Source: Nitzschia sp. pyKryTriq1 (lineage: Eukaryota > Bacillariophyta > Bacillariophyceae > Bacillariales > Bacillariaceae). Taken from it: a stretch of 64,000 bases of DNA. Shown here piece by piece: positions 1 through 9,186 of this stretch. The translations under genes and the position numbers were made by a program. The notes under the pieces are model-generated. The model had not been told where the DNA came from. It searched no databases and worked only from the letters and a program-made list of their open reading frames with translations. Where the stretch lies: the NCBI GenBank assembly GCA_956465555.1, contig OY101115.1, positions 3,882,120 through 3,946,119 of the forward strand, read 5' to 3'. Within the stretch, counting starts at the first letter, position 1. Every line of letters starts with the position of its first letter.

Positions 1-450
1 GAAAGTCTACGAAGTCTACAAGGAAGTCTCTCGAATATCTAGTCTACTCATAACTACAAAAGCAACGAAAAGCGGTATTGCTAGCTATGAGATCTACTCT
101 AGTATAGTGGCGAGTTATTTGCGTTGTCCTTGTAAACTTCAAGCATCTGTTGGAACCTTGTTGTTGGCTATCCTTTGTTCGACAGCATACTCGCTGTCAC
201 TTTGCTCCATCGCCAGGTACCAGACGAGCCCGAGAGCGTGGCTGGTCTCCGTTTATCGGGCAGGGGGGGGGGGGGGGGCAAAAGGGTAATATATCTGACC
301 GACGACTCGGATTTCGAGTGGCAGTTTGCCACCGTCGTACTCTCTGAAGCTTGTCTCATTCAACACGATTGCTGCTTCGACGCCATGATGCCGATTCTAT
401 CGGCTAGATCGAAGCCCCTTGGAGGGCTCTCTCCTAAAATTATAGATGCT
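1..450. other. Intergenic left edge
   Basis: I see no gene here. The first 60 bases repeat the hexamer GTCTAC several times. A run of 16 G lies at 263-278. The open frames that cross the stretch have no recognisable protein character. The 3' untranslated region of the leftward gene ending at 451 probably lies here. Confidence 0.5.
263..278. repeat. 16-G homopolymer
   Basis: Sixteen uninterrupted G residues. Such runs are length-unstable and prone to sequencing error; no coding frame of interest crosses it. Confidence 0.9.
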
Positions 451-1542
451 TTAGCTGATGGGAGTAGTCGCGGTCCATACCTTGGGGCTTTGCTCGTTGC
501 GCTTGTCAAAGAAATCCCAGACGACCTTTCTAGCCACCCAACACATGGCAGCATGATCCGTCGTCCCTGCCCACACAGTTGGAATGTTGCCAAAGCGTCG
601 ATACCAGAAACGATTCCCTTCGTGTGCCTCCCCAGTTTTCTTATTCTTATGATCCGCAAATGTATCAGACGGATTCTCGGAACAATTTCGAATGTACAGA
701 GCTCGTTGAGACTCGAGGAATTCCGTCACGGGTTTATCGTCTTTTGCCCATTGGAGATTGTGTGTCGAATCGGTAAACACTAAACCATTGATACTGGAGA
801 GCAATTTCCTTCTGTTCTCTCCTTCAAGCAAATAGTGAACGAGATAGCCCCCAGCAGCCGAGTGGGAAAGTATGTATATTGGATGTTTGGCGAAGGATGG
901 CTGGCTCCATTCCAAGTTTTCCAAGGAGCATCGAACTAGAGTCATCCCTTCCGTTTTCCCCCGCGCATTCGGATCCAGCACAATGACTGACCATCCCCGC
1001 TTTATTGCTTGGTGGATATGATAAAAAGCGGATCCTCTTTCTAAACCAGATACCAATAATTCCCTGACCGACAGAATTCCAGCTCTTGATTTCCCCTTGC
1101 CGGTAAAAATCATGAGGATCGGTCTTGTCTCTTCAGGATCATTGGCAAAGCCAGGGGTTGCTAGTGCATTTATTGGCTCTCCTTCCAAAGAAAATAGTTT
1201 TGCCCATTCAAGACCATACTCGTCTTGCAAGCGTTGCTGCACGATTTGCTGGCAGCACTGGATTACCCTATCAAAGTAAGGGCCATCTGGAATATATGTT
1301 TTTCTGTTGTCGGAAGTTATCATCACGCCAGTTGTTTTGTGAAAAAGGCGAGTCTCGGGAAGATCAGGCTCGTCCGGAGCGTTGCTGGCAATGCGACGAT
1401 ATTCAAAGCCGCAATCGGACAGCCCAAGTGCTCCAAATCGAAGGGGAGCTTCCTCGGGTTGCGCCTTTTTATTTCCTGATGTTGGTGATGGCTCCAATTC
1501 TTTCACAACACACGACGAGCTCCATGGATTACAATTTCCCAT
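451..1542 (-). CDS. Arb2/FAM172-like domain protein
   Basis: Single-exon gene of 363 residues starting at an ATG. The C-terminal two thirds match the Arb2/FAM172A family, an alpha/beta-hydrolase-like fold linked in fission yeast to Argonaute chaperoning and in animals to nuclear RNA processing. Diagnostic segments are VIVLDPN (residues 187-193), the pseudo-nucleophile loop SHSAAGG (226-232), VFTDSTHN (255-262), a Cys/Asn-rich stretch near 286 and the late TTDHA (327-331). These follow the order seen in FAM172A. The family normally has an HSxGG elbow; here two alanines sit in it, so catalysis is uncertain. The N-terminus begins MGNC, which suggests N-myristoylation and Cys palmitoylation, unusual for a protein expected in the nucleus or cytosol. 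The neighbour on the right is divergent. Family assignment comes from motif recall, not a search. Confidence 0.8.
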   Translation of the reverse strand: MGNCNPWSSSCVVKELEPSPTSGNKKAQPEEAPLRFGALGLSDCGFEYRRIASNAPDEPDLPETRLFHKTTGVMITSDNRKTYIPDGPYFDRVIQCCQQIVQQRLQDEYGLEWAKLFSLEGEPINALATPGFANDPEETRPILMIFTGKGKSRAGILSVRELLVSGLERGSAFYHIHQAIKRGWSVIVLDPNARGKTEGMTLVRCSLENLEWSQPSFAKHPIYILSHSAAGGYLVHYLLEGENRRKLLSSINGLVFTDSTHNLQWAKDDKPVTEFLESQRALYIRNCSENPSDTFADHKNKKTGEAHEGNRFWYRRFGNIPTVWAGTTDHAAMCWVARKVVWDFFDKRNEQSPKVWTATTPIS

Positions 1543-1994
1543 TTTAGGCCATTTGAGCTTTTGTTCATTGATGTCGACGATTTTGCTGTTATTTTAGGTG
1601 TGTAATCTACTCGTAGGAGTTGTTTGACACGATCAATTGTTTGGTTTTGTTATCCCGACGTTTGTATTTTGAGTGGTGTCAAGTGTGTGTATCCAAAAAA
1701 TAAAACCCGTCTTGCGTCTAATATACCGGTACCTGGCGTCGTCATTTGGATGGGCGAAACGCGAAGCGCTAAATTTTTTACACGCGGCTGGAGAACTAAA
1801 AGAAAAACCCGGCATGGGGATGACGTGTCACAAAATTGAGAACTTCACGATACTGTACACGTACTACCGGTAGGGTTGGATGGTGACCCAAATGACTAAG
1901 GCGACTTAATAATTTTGTGCGAAGTCCGCGCATCCGGCAAATCCTCGACAAACGAGCCGAAAGAGCCAGCAACTACAGTAAAAGCCGCAGCGAC

Positions 1995-2999
1995 ATGATG
2001 ATTGTGCCGGTACCAGGTAATGTTGTGAGGAGAGGGAGCGACAACAATCGACATTGGTCACAGGTCATAAATCTAGCATCACAGAATCGAATTATCCCCT
2101 CTTCACGACTGGCTGACATGACAAGTATGAGCCCCAACAACGACTCCAAACCCAGTGTCTCCATTCGAGGAATGGATTGCTTCGCGCATCATTGGAACGT
2201 CGACACTTCCAAGATGCCCAAAGCGCTTGTAATCGTTTTTCATGGATTTCTAGCGCATGGGAACTATCCTACCGTCCGATATGCTGCTGAATTCCTGTCC
2301 CAGGACGGATACGCGGTGGTGGCCGTGGATATGCCCGGTCATGGAAAGTCAGAGGGTACTCGAGGATACCTTGAAAGTGCCGAGACGGTTGTTGCAGATG
2401 GATCGAGTATTGTCGAGTATGCACGAGGACTTTACGACAACAAGCCCGACCTTAAAGTTATTCTCGTCGGTTCGAGCATGGGGGGAGCGATAGCCTTATC
2501 AGTAGCACAGAAACTTGGGAACGGTGTGATTGCAGGTGTGGTGCTGCTGGCGCCGATGCTCAAATTAAATGTCAGTTCCATCGAGCACACAGCTCTGCAA
2601 TGTTTGACCTTTGTAATGCCTACCGTTCCTCTGATTCCGTCGAGTGCGACAGATGATTCAAAACAATATCGTGACGAAGGGAAACGAAAAGAATGTGCCG
2701 AAGATACGCTGACTGTCTCTGGCTCCAAACTCCGCGTGGCCTCGGCGTTGGCGTGCGTCGATATTACCTTGAACATTCGAGAACAATTTTCCAAAATTAC
2801 CTGTCCCTTCTTGCTTATGATTGCTGACGAAGATGTGGTTGTCAAGAATGAAGGATCCGAAGAATTGTTTGACAAGTCGCCGTCCAATGATAAGACCAAA
2901 AAGAACTATCCTGCCTTGCATGGCCTCTTGTGCGAACCATCGCCACTATTTGATGAAATCAAAACTGACATGCTGACGTGGATGGGTGAGCATGTCTAG
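1995..2999 (+). CDS. Monoglyceride-lipase-like alpha/beta hydrolase
   Basis: 334 residues from the first in-frame ATG; the open frame continues upstream without an ATG, so a short upstream exon is possible. It is a serine hydrolase of the Hydrolase_4/monoacylglycerol lipase group, expected to release a fatty acid from monoacylglycerol or lysophospholipid. The oxyanion motif HGF is at 83-85 and the cap entry reads DMPGHGKSEG. The nucleophile elbow GSSMGG puts the catalytic Ser at about 161, the Asp in IADED near 277-279 and the His in ALHG near 308. The order and spacing fit the family, whose members usually run 280-350 residues. No signal peptide or membrane segment is seen, so a cytosolic or lipid-droplet location is likely. 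The exact substrate cannot be told; plant-type caffeoyl-shikimate esterases share this fold. Confidence 0.8.
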   Translation: MMIVPVPGNVVRRGSDNNRHWSQVINLASQNRIIPSSRLADMTSMSPNNDSKPSVSIRGMDCFAHHWNVDTSKMPKALVIVFHGFLAHGNYPTVRYAAEFLSQDGYAVVAVDMPGHGKSEGTRGYLESAETVVADGSSIVEYARGLYDNKPDLKVILVGSSMGGAIALSVAQKLGNGVIAGVVLLAPMLKLNVSSIEHTALQCLTFVMPTVPLIPSSATDDSKQYRDEGKRKECAEDTLTVSGSKLRVASALACVDITLNIREQFSKITCPFLLMIADEDVVVKNEGSEELFDKSPSNDKTKKNYPALHGLLCEPSPLFDEIKTDMLTWMGEHV

Positions 3000-3304
3000 A
3001 CTAGAGAATACTTTCAATATATGAGCAAAAATTCAATAGATGAGCAAACAAAAGACATCGTCATTGATCGTTGAGAGTGCTTTTATTCAGGCTAAAGTAC
3101 TGGTACCAATAGTCTACCGGTAGACTTTACCTCTGTGGTAGTACACGTACTTATTCGTACAGTAGATCCGTCCCCACGTGAGACACGAATGAAGTGGATC
3201 GGGACTTAGAATAGTTGACTGCCTGGACTCAAAAATACAGTATGATGTAACCGGAAACGGCGAAGGCCACAAACCACAAACTATTACACCACAGTACGAC
3301 TAAT

Positions 3305-4408
3305 ATGGATCTTTCCTTGATGCTCCTTCTTCAATTCCTTTCATTACATCCATCGCAACAGTACCCGCACAGTGAGAGACTCGACGCGAAAGCATCATAT
3401 AATACTGAAGAAACGATAATGGCTGTTGAGATAAAGGCACCAGACGAATTTTCGGAGGAAGAAGTTTTACAGTTTCTCCGCGGGTTGGACCTGTCAGATC
3501 ACATTGGATCCTTTCAGAGTGAGGCGGTAGATGGGTCGTTACTGGTGACCTTGACATTTGATGAGTTAACAGATGAACTTGGTTTGTCGATGGGAGAAGC
3601 TAGGAAAGTGCTGCAGATGGTGGATTTCTGCAGCAGCCTCTCGTCGAATGGGCAGACGACGCCAGGTGCAACAACTCTGACTGTTAATTCCGATCCAAGG
3701 ATCCAAACTTTGCAATCCGAAAACGAAGCACTGCGAATTCGTATTGCGAAGATGGAACGAGACATTCGAGAGCTCAGAGGAGAAACTCCTGTATCTTCAT
3801 CCTTACAGTCGACGTATTCTCCACCAGCAGCCACGGCTGATAGTGGTTCAGGCGTTTGTACTCGAGGTTCGGCCTATGTTCTTCCAGTCACACCCATCGC
3901 CATTTCCAACTCGGCTCCACAGTACGTCAGCCCAAACACAGCTACATACCCTCCCCCCGCATCGACTCAAGGGATGTCATATCAGACTCAACAAACAACT
4001 TCCATGCCAAGTTACGTCTCTTCGACTTCCGACGCCGCCACGAAAACCAAAACAACCCCAACAACGCCGTCGTATGTGCAACCATACATTCAGTCTCAAC
4101 CGACAACAACTACTGAAATTAGCCACACGGCTCCATCCACAGCTTCGTATACCCCATACATCTCAGCAGTACCACCTCAAAGCAGTAGTTTGAATAGCCG
4201 CACACCTCGAAACGTGTACGTCCCCCAGGAAACTGGGCAGTCCACGATGGCACCCTATGTGTTGCCATCACCACAAATATTGCCGGACACCTCCAACGTG
4301 GGCTACTATAGGTCGTATCAGCCAAAAGTCTATGTGCCGTACCAAACCAACAACACCACAAATAAGACCGATAACTCTTTGACAGGCCAACTTGCTAGAT
4401 ACGTTTAA
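3305..4408 (+). CDS. SAM-domain protein with Tyr/Pro/Thr-rich tail
   Basis: 367 residues from the first ATG; a second ATG at 3419 (residue 39) would remove a hydrophobic leader and start just before the folded domain, and may be the real start. Residues about 48-105 form a sterile alpha motif: FSEEEVLQFLRGLDL, then a Leu-rich helix and the GLSMGEARKVLQ end helix. SAM domains bind other SAM domains, other proteins or RNA. A short coiled coil follows (about 136-160, with the heptad-like stretch ENEALRIRIAKMERDI). The rest is disordered and rich in Pro, Thr, Ser and Gln, with scattered YV or YxP units, the kind of tail found in scaffold or adaptor proteins. No catalytic domain is present and the partner is unknown. 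Confidence 0.7.
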   Translation: MDLSLMLLLQFLSLHPSQQYPHSERLDAKASYNTEETIMAVEIKAPDEFSEEEVLQFLRGLDLSDHIGSFQSEAVDGSLLVTLTFDELTDELGLSMGEARKVLQMVDFCSSLSSNGQTTPGATTLTVNSDPRIQTLQSENEALRIRIAKMERDIRELRGETPVSSSLQSTYSPPAATADSGSGVCTRGSAYVLPVTPIAISNSAPQYVSPNTATYPPPASTQGMSYQTQQTTSMPSYVSSTSDAATKTKTTPTTPSYVQPYIQSQPTTTTEISHTAPSTASYTPYISAVPPQSSSLNSRTPRNVYVPQETGQSTMAPYVLPSPQILPDTSNVGYYRSYQPKVYVPYQTNNTTNKTDNSLTGQLARYV

Positions 4409-4657
4409 GTGCCGCTAATTATACCGCCAGCAGGATGACTGATCAATAACTGCCGGCAAGGATCTGCATACTTTGGGGCGATACAGGGTCTGATTGAGCA
4501 TTTCGATAGAAAGTGCTCGTGCAGAGAATTCCTGGTCAGAATGATGTTTGGAGAACGCCATGGGAAAGAACATGTATTCACTTCGCACGGTACAAAAAGA
4601 CCCTGCTAAAACAGTGCCAGCCGTGCCGACAATCATTCCCTGGATATGTAATAAGAG

Positions 4658-6046
4658 TTACCATGTTAAGATTGCGTTTGATCCTGCGTGACCTGCGTTC
4701 CCGTTGGCAAGAATCATCGTTTTGTTGTCTCCAAATACTTTCGCGATAGACCCACACCCACGGAGCTTGTGATTCATGATTATCTTCTCAAAATGATCTT
4801 CTTCGTTGGCTTGCCAGCCCTTTCCAATGAGCAAAATATCTTGGGCTTCATCCAGTGGTGCTGCCCAGTCCGAAGGGGGATAACGTCTGATCTTCCCCGA
4901 CATTGGTTGGCCACAATAAGTGCCGATAGAGTCATCTTCTAGGACAATGTATAGATCTGGAATGCCGTCCGAATTGACATCCAAAACTTCGACATCGGGT
5001 GCGGCGAATGGCAGAGCCATTTTAAAATAAAACTGGGAGAAATCAAATCTTTCGGGGGAATCAATTCCTTTGAATATCTTCAAATGCGGGCTGAACCATT
5101 CTTTGTCATTGTTTCGAAATTTAGCTGTTGTCACAATTAAATCAGGAATTCCATCTTGATCCACATCCGCAACCCTCGCCGATCGAATTCGATTATTCCT
5201 GTAGTTTCGAGGGTATTCAATTTCTCTGAACGTGCCCCCTTCCTCTTGTTCAAGAAAGATCGTCCAGTTTCTCATGTGCATCACGATCAGATCGTCTCTT
5301 CCATCTTGGTTCCAGTCGACAACGGAGATCTGCCTAGCTTTAGCGGGCCTGTTCCAGGGGCCCGGTACTTCTTCGAAATACGGCTCTCCATCGATCAGTC
5401 GATACATCGCATGGGTATTGAATGCTCCATCGGTACGTCCGGACCCAAACGCTGCGACGAAGACATGCGTGACGTTTCCCTCATCCACTTTGTTGTGCAA
5501 GGTCTCAACAAATCTTGACCGCACAGTTGTGTACTTCTGCAGCCCATGGTGTTTGACCTTTTGAAGTGATCCATCCGTTTGAGTCAAATACAACTCATTG
5601 TATCCGTTCCCCTGTCCCTTGTCTGCACCAACAAGGCAAATTATATCCAGTAATCCATCCTTGTCCACGTCTAAGGTAGTGCAGTCGTGACGATCAATAT
5701 GGTCTGGCGTAGCGTCCAGGTCGTTTAGTTCGTCGTTGTTGTCCATTATGGCGATTTCAGGCGTCGTCCAATTGTCCAACTCAGCATTATAACAGTGTGG
5801 CGTCTCATCCAATTGGTGACCGACCATCCAAAAAGTTGCATTCCCCCCACACCATGGGGAGCCCTCTGGGGATGAAATCGAGCCATATACCATCCGTTGT
5901 GGACTGTCTTCGACAACTGTGACATTCGGTTGTAGTGATGGTACCTGTAAGACTACTCGCAGGGTTACTTCCAAATCCCGTTCCGAACCATGCCAAGCTA
6001 ACGAATTCCCAAAGACCAGTGATGCCGATAAGAAAGTTGTTTTCAT
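4658..6046 (-). CDS. Secreted FG-GAP/VCBS repeat protein
   Basis: 462 residues starting at the ATG that opens a signal peptide (MKTTFLSASLVFGNSLAWHG). At least four Ca-binding FG-GAP/VCBS-type loops are visible: DVDKDGLLDIICL, DWNQDGRDDLIVM, DVDQDGIPDLIVT and DVNSDGIPDLYIV, spaced about 75-90 residues apart as in a beta-propeller. Such domains occur in integrin alpha chains and in many secreted algal proteins, where they act in adhesion or glycan binding. There is no transmembrane segment, so secretion to the wall or medium is expected. The C-terminus ends shortly after a conserved-looking NGNAGHAGSNA. A donor-like GTAACT overlaps the stop codon and an acceptor lies about 56 bp on, so a very short last exon is possible. 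Transcription converges on the SAM gene, 249 bp away. Confidence 0.8.
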   Translation of the reverse strand: MKTTFLSASLVFGNSLAWHGSERDLEVTLRVVLQVPSLQPNVTVVEDSPQRMVYGSISSPEGSPWCGGNATFWMVGHQLDETPHCYNAELDNWTTPEIAIMDNNDELNDLDATPDHIDRHDCTTLDVDKDGLLDIICLVGADKGQGNGYNELYLTQTDGSLQKVKHHGLQKYTTVRSRFVETLHNKVDEGNVTHVFVAAFGSGRTDGAFNTHAMYRLIDGEPYFEEVPGPWNRPAKARQISVVDWNQDGRDDLIVMHMRNWTIFLEQEEGGTFREIEYPRNYRNNRIRSARVADVDQDGIPDLIVTTAKFRNNDKEWFSPHLKIFKGIDSPERFDFSQFYFKMALPFAAPDVEVLDVNSDGIPDLYIVLEDDSIGTYCGQPMSGKIRRYPPSDWAAPLDEAQDILLIGKGWQANEEDHFEKIIMNHKLRGCGSIAKVFGDNKTMILANGNAGHAGSNAILTW

Positions 6047-6917
6047 CGTAGATACCGAAGACAATCAGTCGAGTTATCAGTGAAGATAGATAATTGTGAG
6101 GGTACCTGGTACGGTGCGGAAAGGACCATCGAGGAAAAGAAGTGGTACCGGTACGGCGTATCGACGAGGAGAGACGAGTTTTGGAGGGTTGGTGGTTGGT
6201 GGAGTGATTTTTGCAATATTATTTTGTGGAGAAGATAGAGAAGGCGGCAATACCGGTACTGTAGCTCAACGACAACGATCAAAAGCAGCGATTTGATAGG
6301 GCAACGAAAGTCAAGAAGATGTATTCAGACATGAATAAAGTTGCAATGCTCCTTGATTTTTGTGTACCGTTGACAACATTTTGTTCATAAGCCCCATTTC
6401 AAAGAGGCTTATTTACTAAATTATGGAATCTATTACATATTATGTTCTAGCCGTCATTTTTTGTTTCGAAAATGCACAGTCTACTAGTAGTCAGTCGGGT
6501 AGTCTACATAGTTAGTAGTAGTATCTACTATGACTTTGACTTTGACTCACTCTACTACCGGTAGCAACCGGTACATAGTCTCTACTAGCAAAGAGAGAGA
6601 GAGAGAGAGAGAGAGGGAGTTTAGGTAGCAAAATATGGTTTAGTCTGGTACTTCGTAGAACCCGCCGGTAAGGTACATTGCACCCGGGTGGGAGTTCTTG
6701 ATCCTCCAGAGCAGTGGTCTAATACGAAGAAGCAGCCGCAGAGATCATCTTCTACTAGTAGAGCAACTTCAAAGCAAACAAGTACTAGTGTAATCCCTTG
6801 GCAGTCTAAGCTCAATATAAGAGGGACTTAGGCTTACAGTACAAGCCTCGTCTTATCTCGGAACAACGATTGTGACGCTATCAATGCCCCCTTTTAACCA
6901 TAGACAAAATCACATCT
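6047..6917. other. Intergenic, palindrome- and AG-rich
   Basis: No convincing gene. It holds several TAC/GTA palindromes (near 6117, 6145, 6253, 6557, 6568) and an (AG)n tract at about 6592-6617. It separates the start of the FG-GAP gene from the 3' end of the P450 gene. Confidence 0.5.
6592..6617. repeat. (AG)n microsatellite
   Basis: About twelve AG units in an intergenic stretch, immediately followed by GGGAG. Confidence 0.9.
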
Positions 6918-8465
6918 TCAAGATGCAGCAAAAACGAGGAATTCTCCCTGAACCGCCACTTTGGGGTTTGGCCGTTGTCGTACTCTCATTGGAATCCCAC
7001 CCTTAGGACACTGGACGAATCCCTCCCTGTGCGGTGTCAAGACAAAGTCTTCCCGAACATCAAACTTGAAATTATCCAAAAGAACAGAGAGAGCAATCGT
7101 CATTTCTTGAATTGCAAATCGTTGCCCAGCGCACGATCGAGCACCTGATGAAAAAGCTACAAATGCCTTTGGATTTCCAGCCGGAACACCTTCAAAATCG
7201 TCACTCTCCCCATATTCTCGCTGCACCCAAGATCCCGTGGAGTCGTCGTAGCGGGTCCATCGTTCAGGTATGAACTTGAGAGGCCACTTGAAATGTCTTT
7301 CATCTCGTTGAATAATCCAAATCGGAAAGTACAGATAAGTCCCCTTTGGTACCTGCAAGCCCCCAAAGCGAACGTCTCTTTCGAGAGATCGAGTAGTGGA
7401 TATAACAGGTGGAAACAATCTCATAGCTTCTTTGATTACAGCTTCCATGTACATGGGTTGTTCCGGCTTGGAGCGAATCTCGTCCAGACACCTTGCCTCA
7501 ACATCGGGATGAAGCGACACGAGATACAAAACATAGGTCATGGTGACGCTTGAAGTTTCGTATCCCGCAAATATTAAACTTTTGATTGTATCCGCCAGTA
7601 TCTGGTACGTGGTTTCTTCGTCGATACTTTCTTCCTCGCCACCGCCATCCAGAGCAGCTTCTTCGATCAATGCCGTCAGTAGATCCTGTGGGAGATCATC
7701 CACATTGTTCGCCTCTGCCATTTGCGCTCTTCGTTCATCAATGAGATCAAATAAGTAGTCCTCCATGCGTTCCAATACCTGTTTGTGCTTTTTATTTTCG
7801 GCAGTGGGCAATTGATATACATGTGAGGCTGGATTTAGTATGCCCTTGGTCATTCGTCGCATTACTTCTGACGACATGTAATCAAAGTCCTTCATAATCC
7901 GTGACGGTTTTAGTCTTTTGCAGCATCCAAAATCCTTATTCAAAGTCGCCAAACCAAAGGCATCTAGAGTCAATAGCTTCATAAAAAGAGAAATGTCTCC
8001 CACATAATCCACGTTCTTGGTCGACATGGAATTGACCAGAGTTTCGGCGGCTTGATGAAAGGCCTTTCGATTGTGTTCGATTACTTTGCGCCCATGCAAT
8101 GCCTTGATGATTGCAGTGCGTTTGGATCTCCACTCATTTCCTGTCAAACTTCCAATATTGTATTTTCCAAAGAATTGTTCCATGTGCATTTTCATCACTG
8201 GGAACAGTTCGCGGTGCGACGAAACCTTGAGCAGCGTTTGGACGTCTTCGCACCTGGTGACAGACAAACTGGGCGTCGTGGGGCCCATCCAAAAGGTGCA
8301 CCGCCCTTGATCGTCCGCATGATCCACACTGAATTTTCTCATGGACTTTTGAAAATCTGACTCCAACAGCAGATGCAAGTGACCAGTGAACCACGTGCCA
8401 TAGGGGATCACTGGAACTCCTTCCACGGGCGATTCTTTGCTCTTCCAAAATTGCGGCACCATCAT
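6918..8465 (-). CDS. Cytochrome P450 monooxygenase
   Basis: 515 residues, single exon, ATG start (a second ATG follows directly). All core P450 signatures are present. The I-helix oxygen-binding motif is AGYETS (300-305), the K-helix ExxR is EAMR (346-349), the PERW is PERWTR (400-405) and the haem loop FSSGARSCAG (438-447) has the proximal Cys at 445. The helix-I and haem loop style is closest to CYP4/CYP97-like eukaryotic enzymes. It uses haem and NADPH-P450 reductase to oxygenate a lipophilic substrate, which cannot be named from sequence. An N-terminal membrane anchor is not obvious; an upstream exon may supply one, or the N-terminus associates only peripherally. The gene lies 720 bp from the divergently transcribed IQ-motif gene. 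Confidence 0.93.
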   Translation of the reverse strand: MMVPQFWKSKESPVEGVPVIPYGTWFTGHLHLLLESDFQKSMRKFSVDHADDQGRCTFWMGPTTPSLSVTRCEDVQTLLKVSSHRELFPVMKMHMEQFFGKYNIGSLTGNEWRSKRTAIIKALHGRKVIEHNRKAFHQAAETLVNSMSTKNVDYVGDISLFMKLLTLDAFGLATLNKDFGCCKRLKPSRIMKDFDYMSSEVMRRMTKGILNPASHVYQLPTAENKKHKQVLERMEDYLFDLIDERRAQMAEANNVDDLPQDLLTALIEEAALDGGGEEESIDEETTYQILADTIKSLIFAGYETSSVTMTYVLYLVSLHPDVEARCLDEIRSKPEQPMYMEAVIKEAMRLFPPVISTTRSLERDVRFGGLQVPKGTYLYFPIWIIQRDERHFKWPLKFIPERWTRYDDSTGSWVQREYGESDDFEGVPAGNPKAFVAFSSGARSCAGQRFAIQEMTIALSVLLDNFKFDVREDFVLTPHREGFVQCPKGGIPMRVRQRPNPKVAVQGEFLVFAAS

Positions 8466-9186
8466 GATGATGAGGGAGATTTTCCGGTTGTGTTGCAGTG
8501 AGCGACTTCGTAAGCCACAAGGTTATTGGCAGGGATTCACTTGTTTGGTAGGAGCTTGCTATGTACGAGTACGGTAGTTATTTGGAGTAGTGGAGAGGGC
8601 TGAATGGGAAGCAAACGAAGGATGATGAGAATGAAGAACTTCTTCGCGGGCTGGCTCGGGTACTTGTAGCCGGTACGTACAAGTACCAGGTACTGTACAT
8701 ACCGGTATCGCCCTACCGGTACCACAGTACCTGGTACACTCCGAAGATGTTGGAGGGAAATTTGACTTCGTCGATTGGAAAAAAGTCGAACGGGCTGGCT
8801 TGAAAAATGAGTCTTGATAAAGGCGCTTTACCCGACCGGCGGGATAATTTGTATAAGTTTATATTCATGAATATAGATCATCATCATCTTAAATTATGTG
8901 TGGTTTCATCGTAAATACATCCCATCCAACGGACCCACATGTCGGGTGCACGTCAAAACAAACACCGCCCTGCCCTGCACTCAGCCGAAAGTGAGAGTAA
9001 AATACTGTTAGCAGAGCACTTGGTACTCTCTCTACTCTAGAGACTAGGTAGTACTTGTATTGCCTGTAGCATTTATTTGATGCGACAAGGCTGAGGTTGC
9101 AACAAAGACGATTACAACATCCCCGTGTACTTCATTCACGTCATTGAAAGAGGTGCATCAACCTACCGGTAGGCGAACAATAAGTA
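8466..9186. other. Divergent promoter region
   Basis: Intergenic DNA between the starts of the P450 gene (leftward) and the IQ-motif gene (rightward), so both promoters must lie here. The P450-proximal part (about 8640-8735) is a dense run of overlapping palindromes with GGTACC, ACCGGT and GTAC cores. No gene is seen. Confidence 0.5.

Noticed and set aside
2432-2899. 155-codon antisense frame in the lipase gene
   Set aside because: Shadow of a gene with all catalytic motifs on the + strand.
4415-4636. 73-codon minus-strand frame after the FG-GAP gene as a second exon
   Set aside because: Joining it would need a 22-bp intron or a change of frame; only a very short alternative last exon is plausible.
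6650-6760. Possible tRNA-like sequence on the minus strand
   Set aside because: The stems do not pair and the TTC loop is not of the T-loop type.
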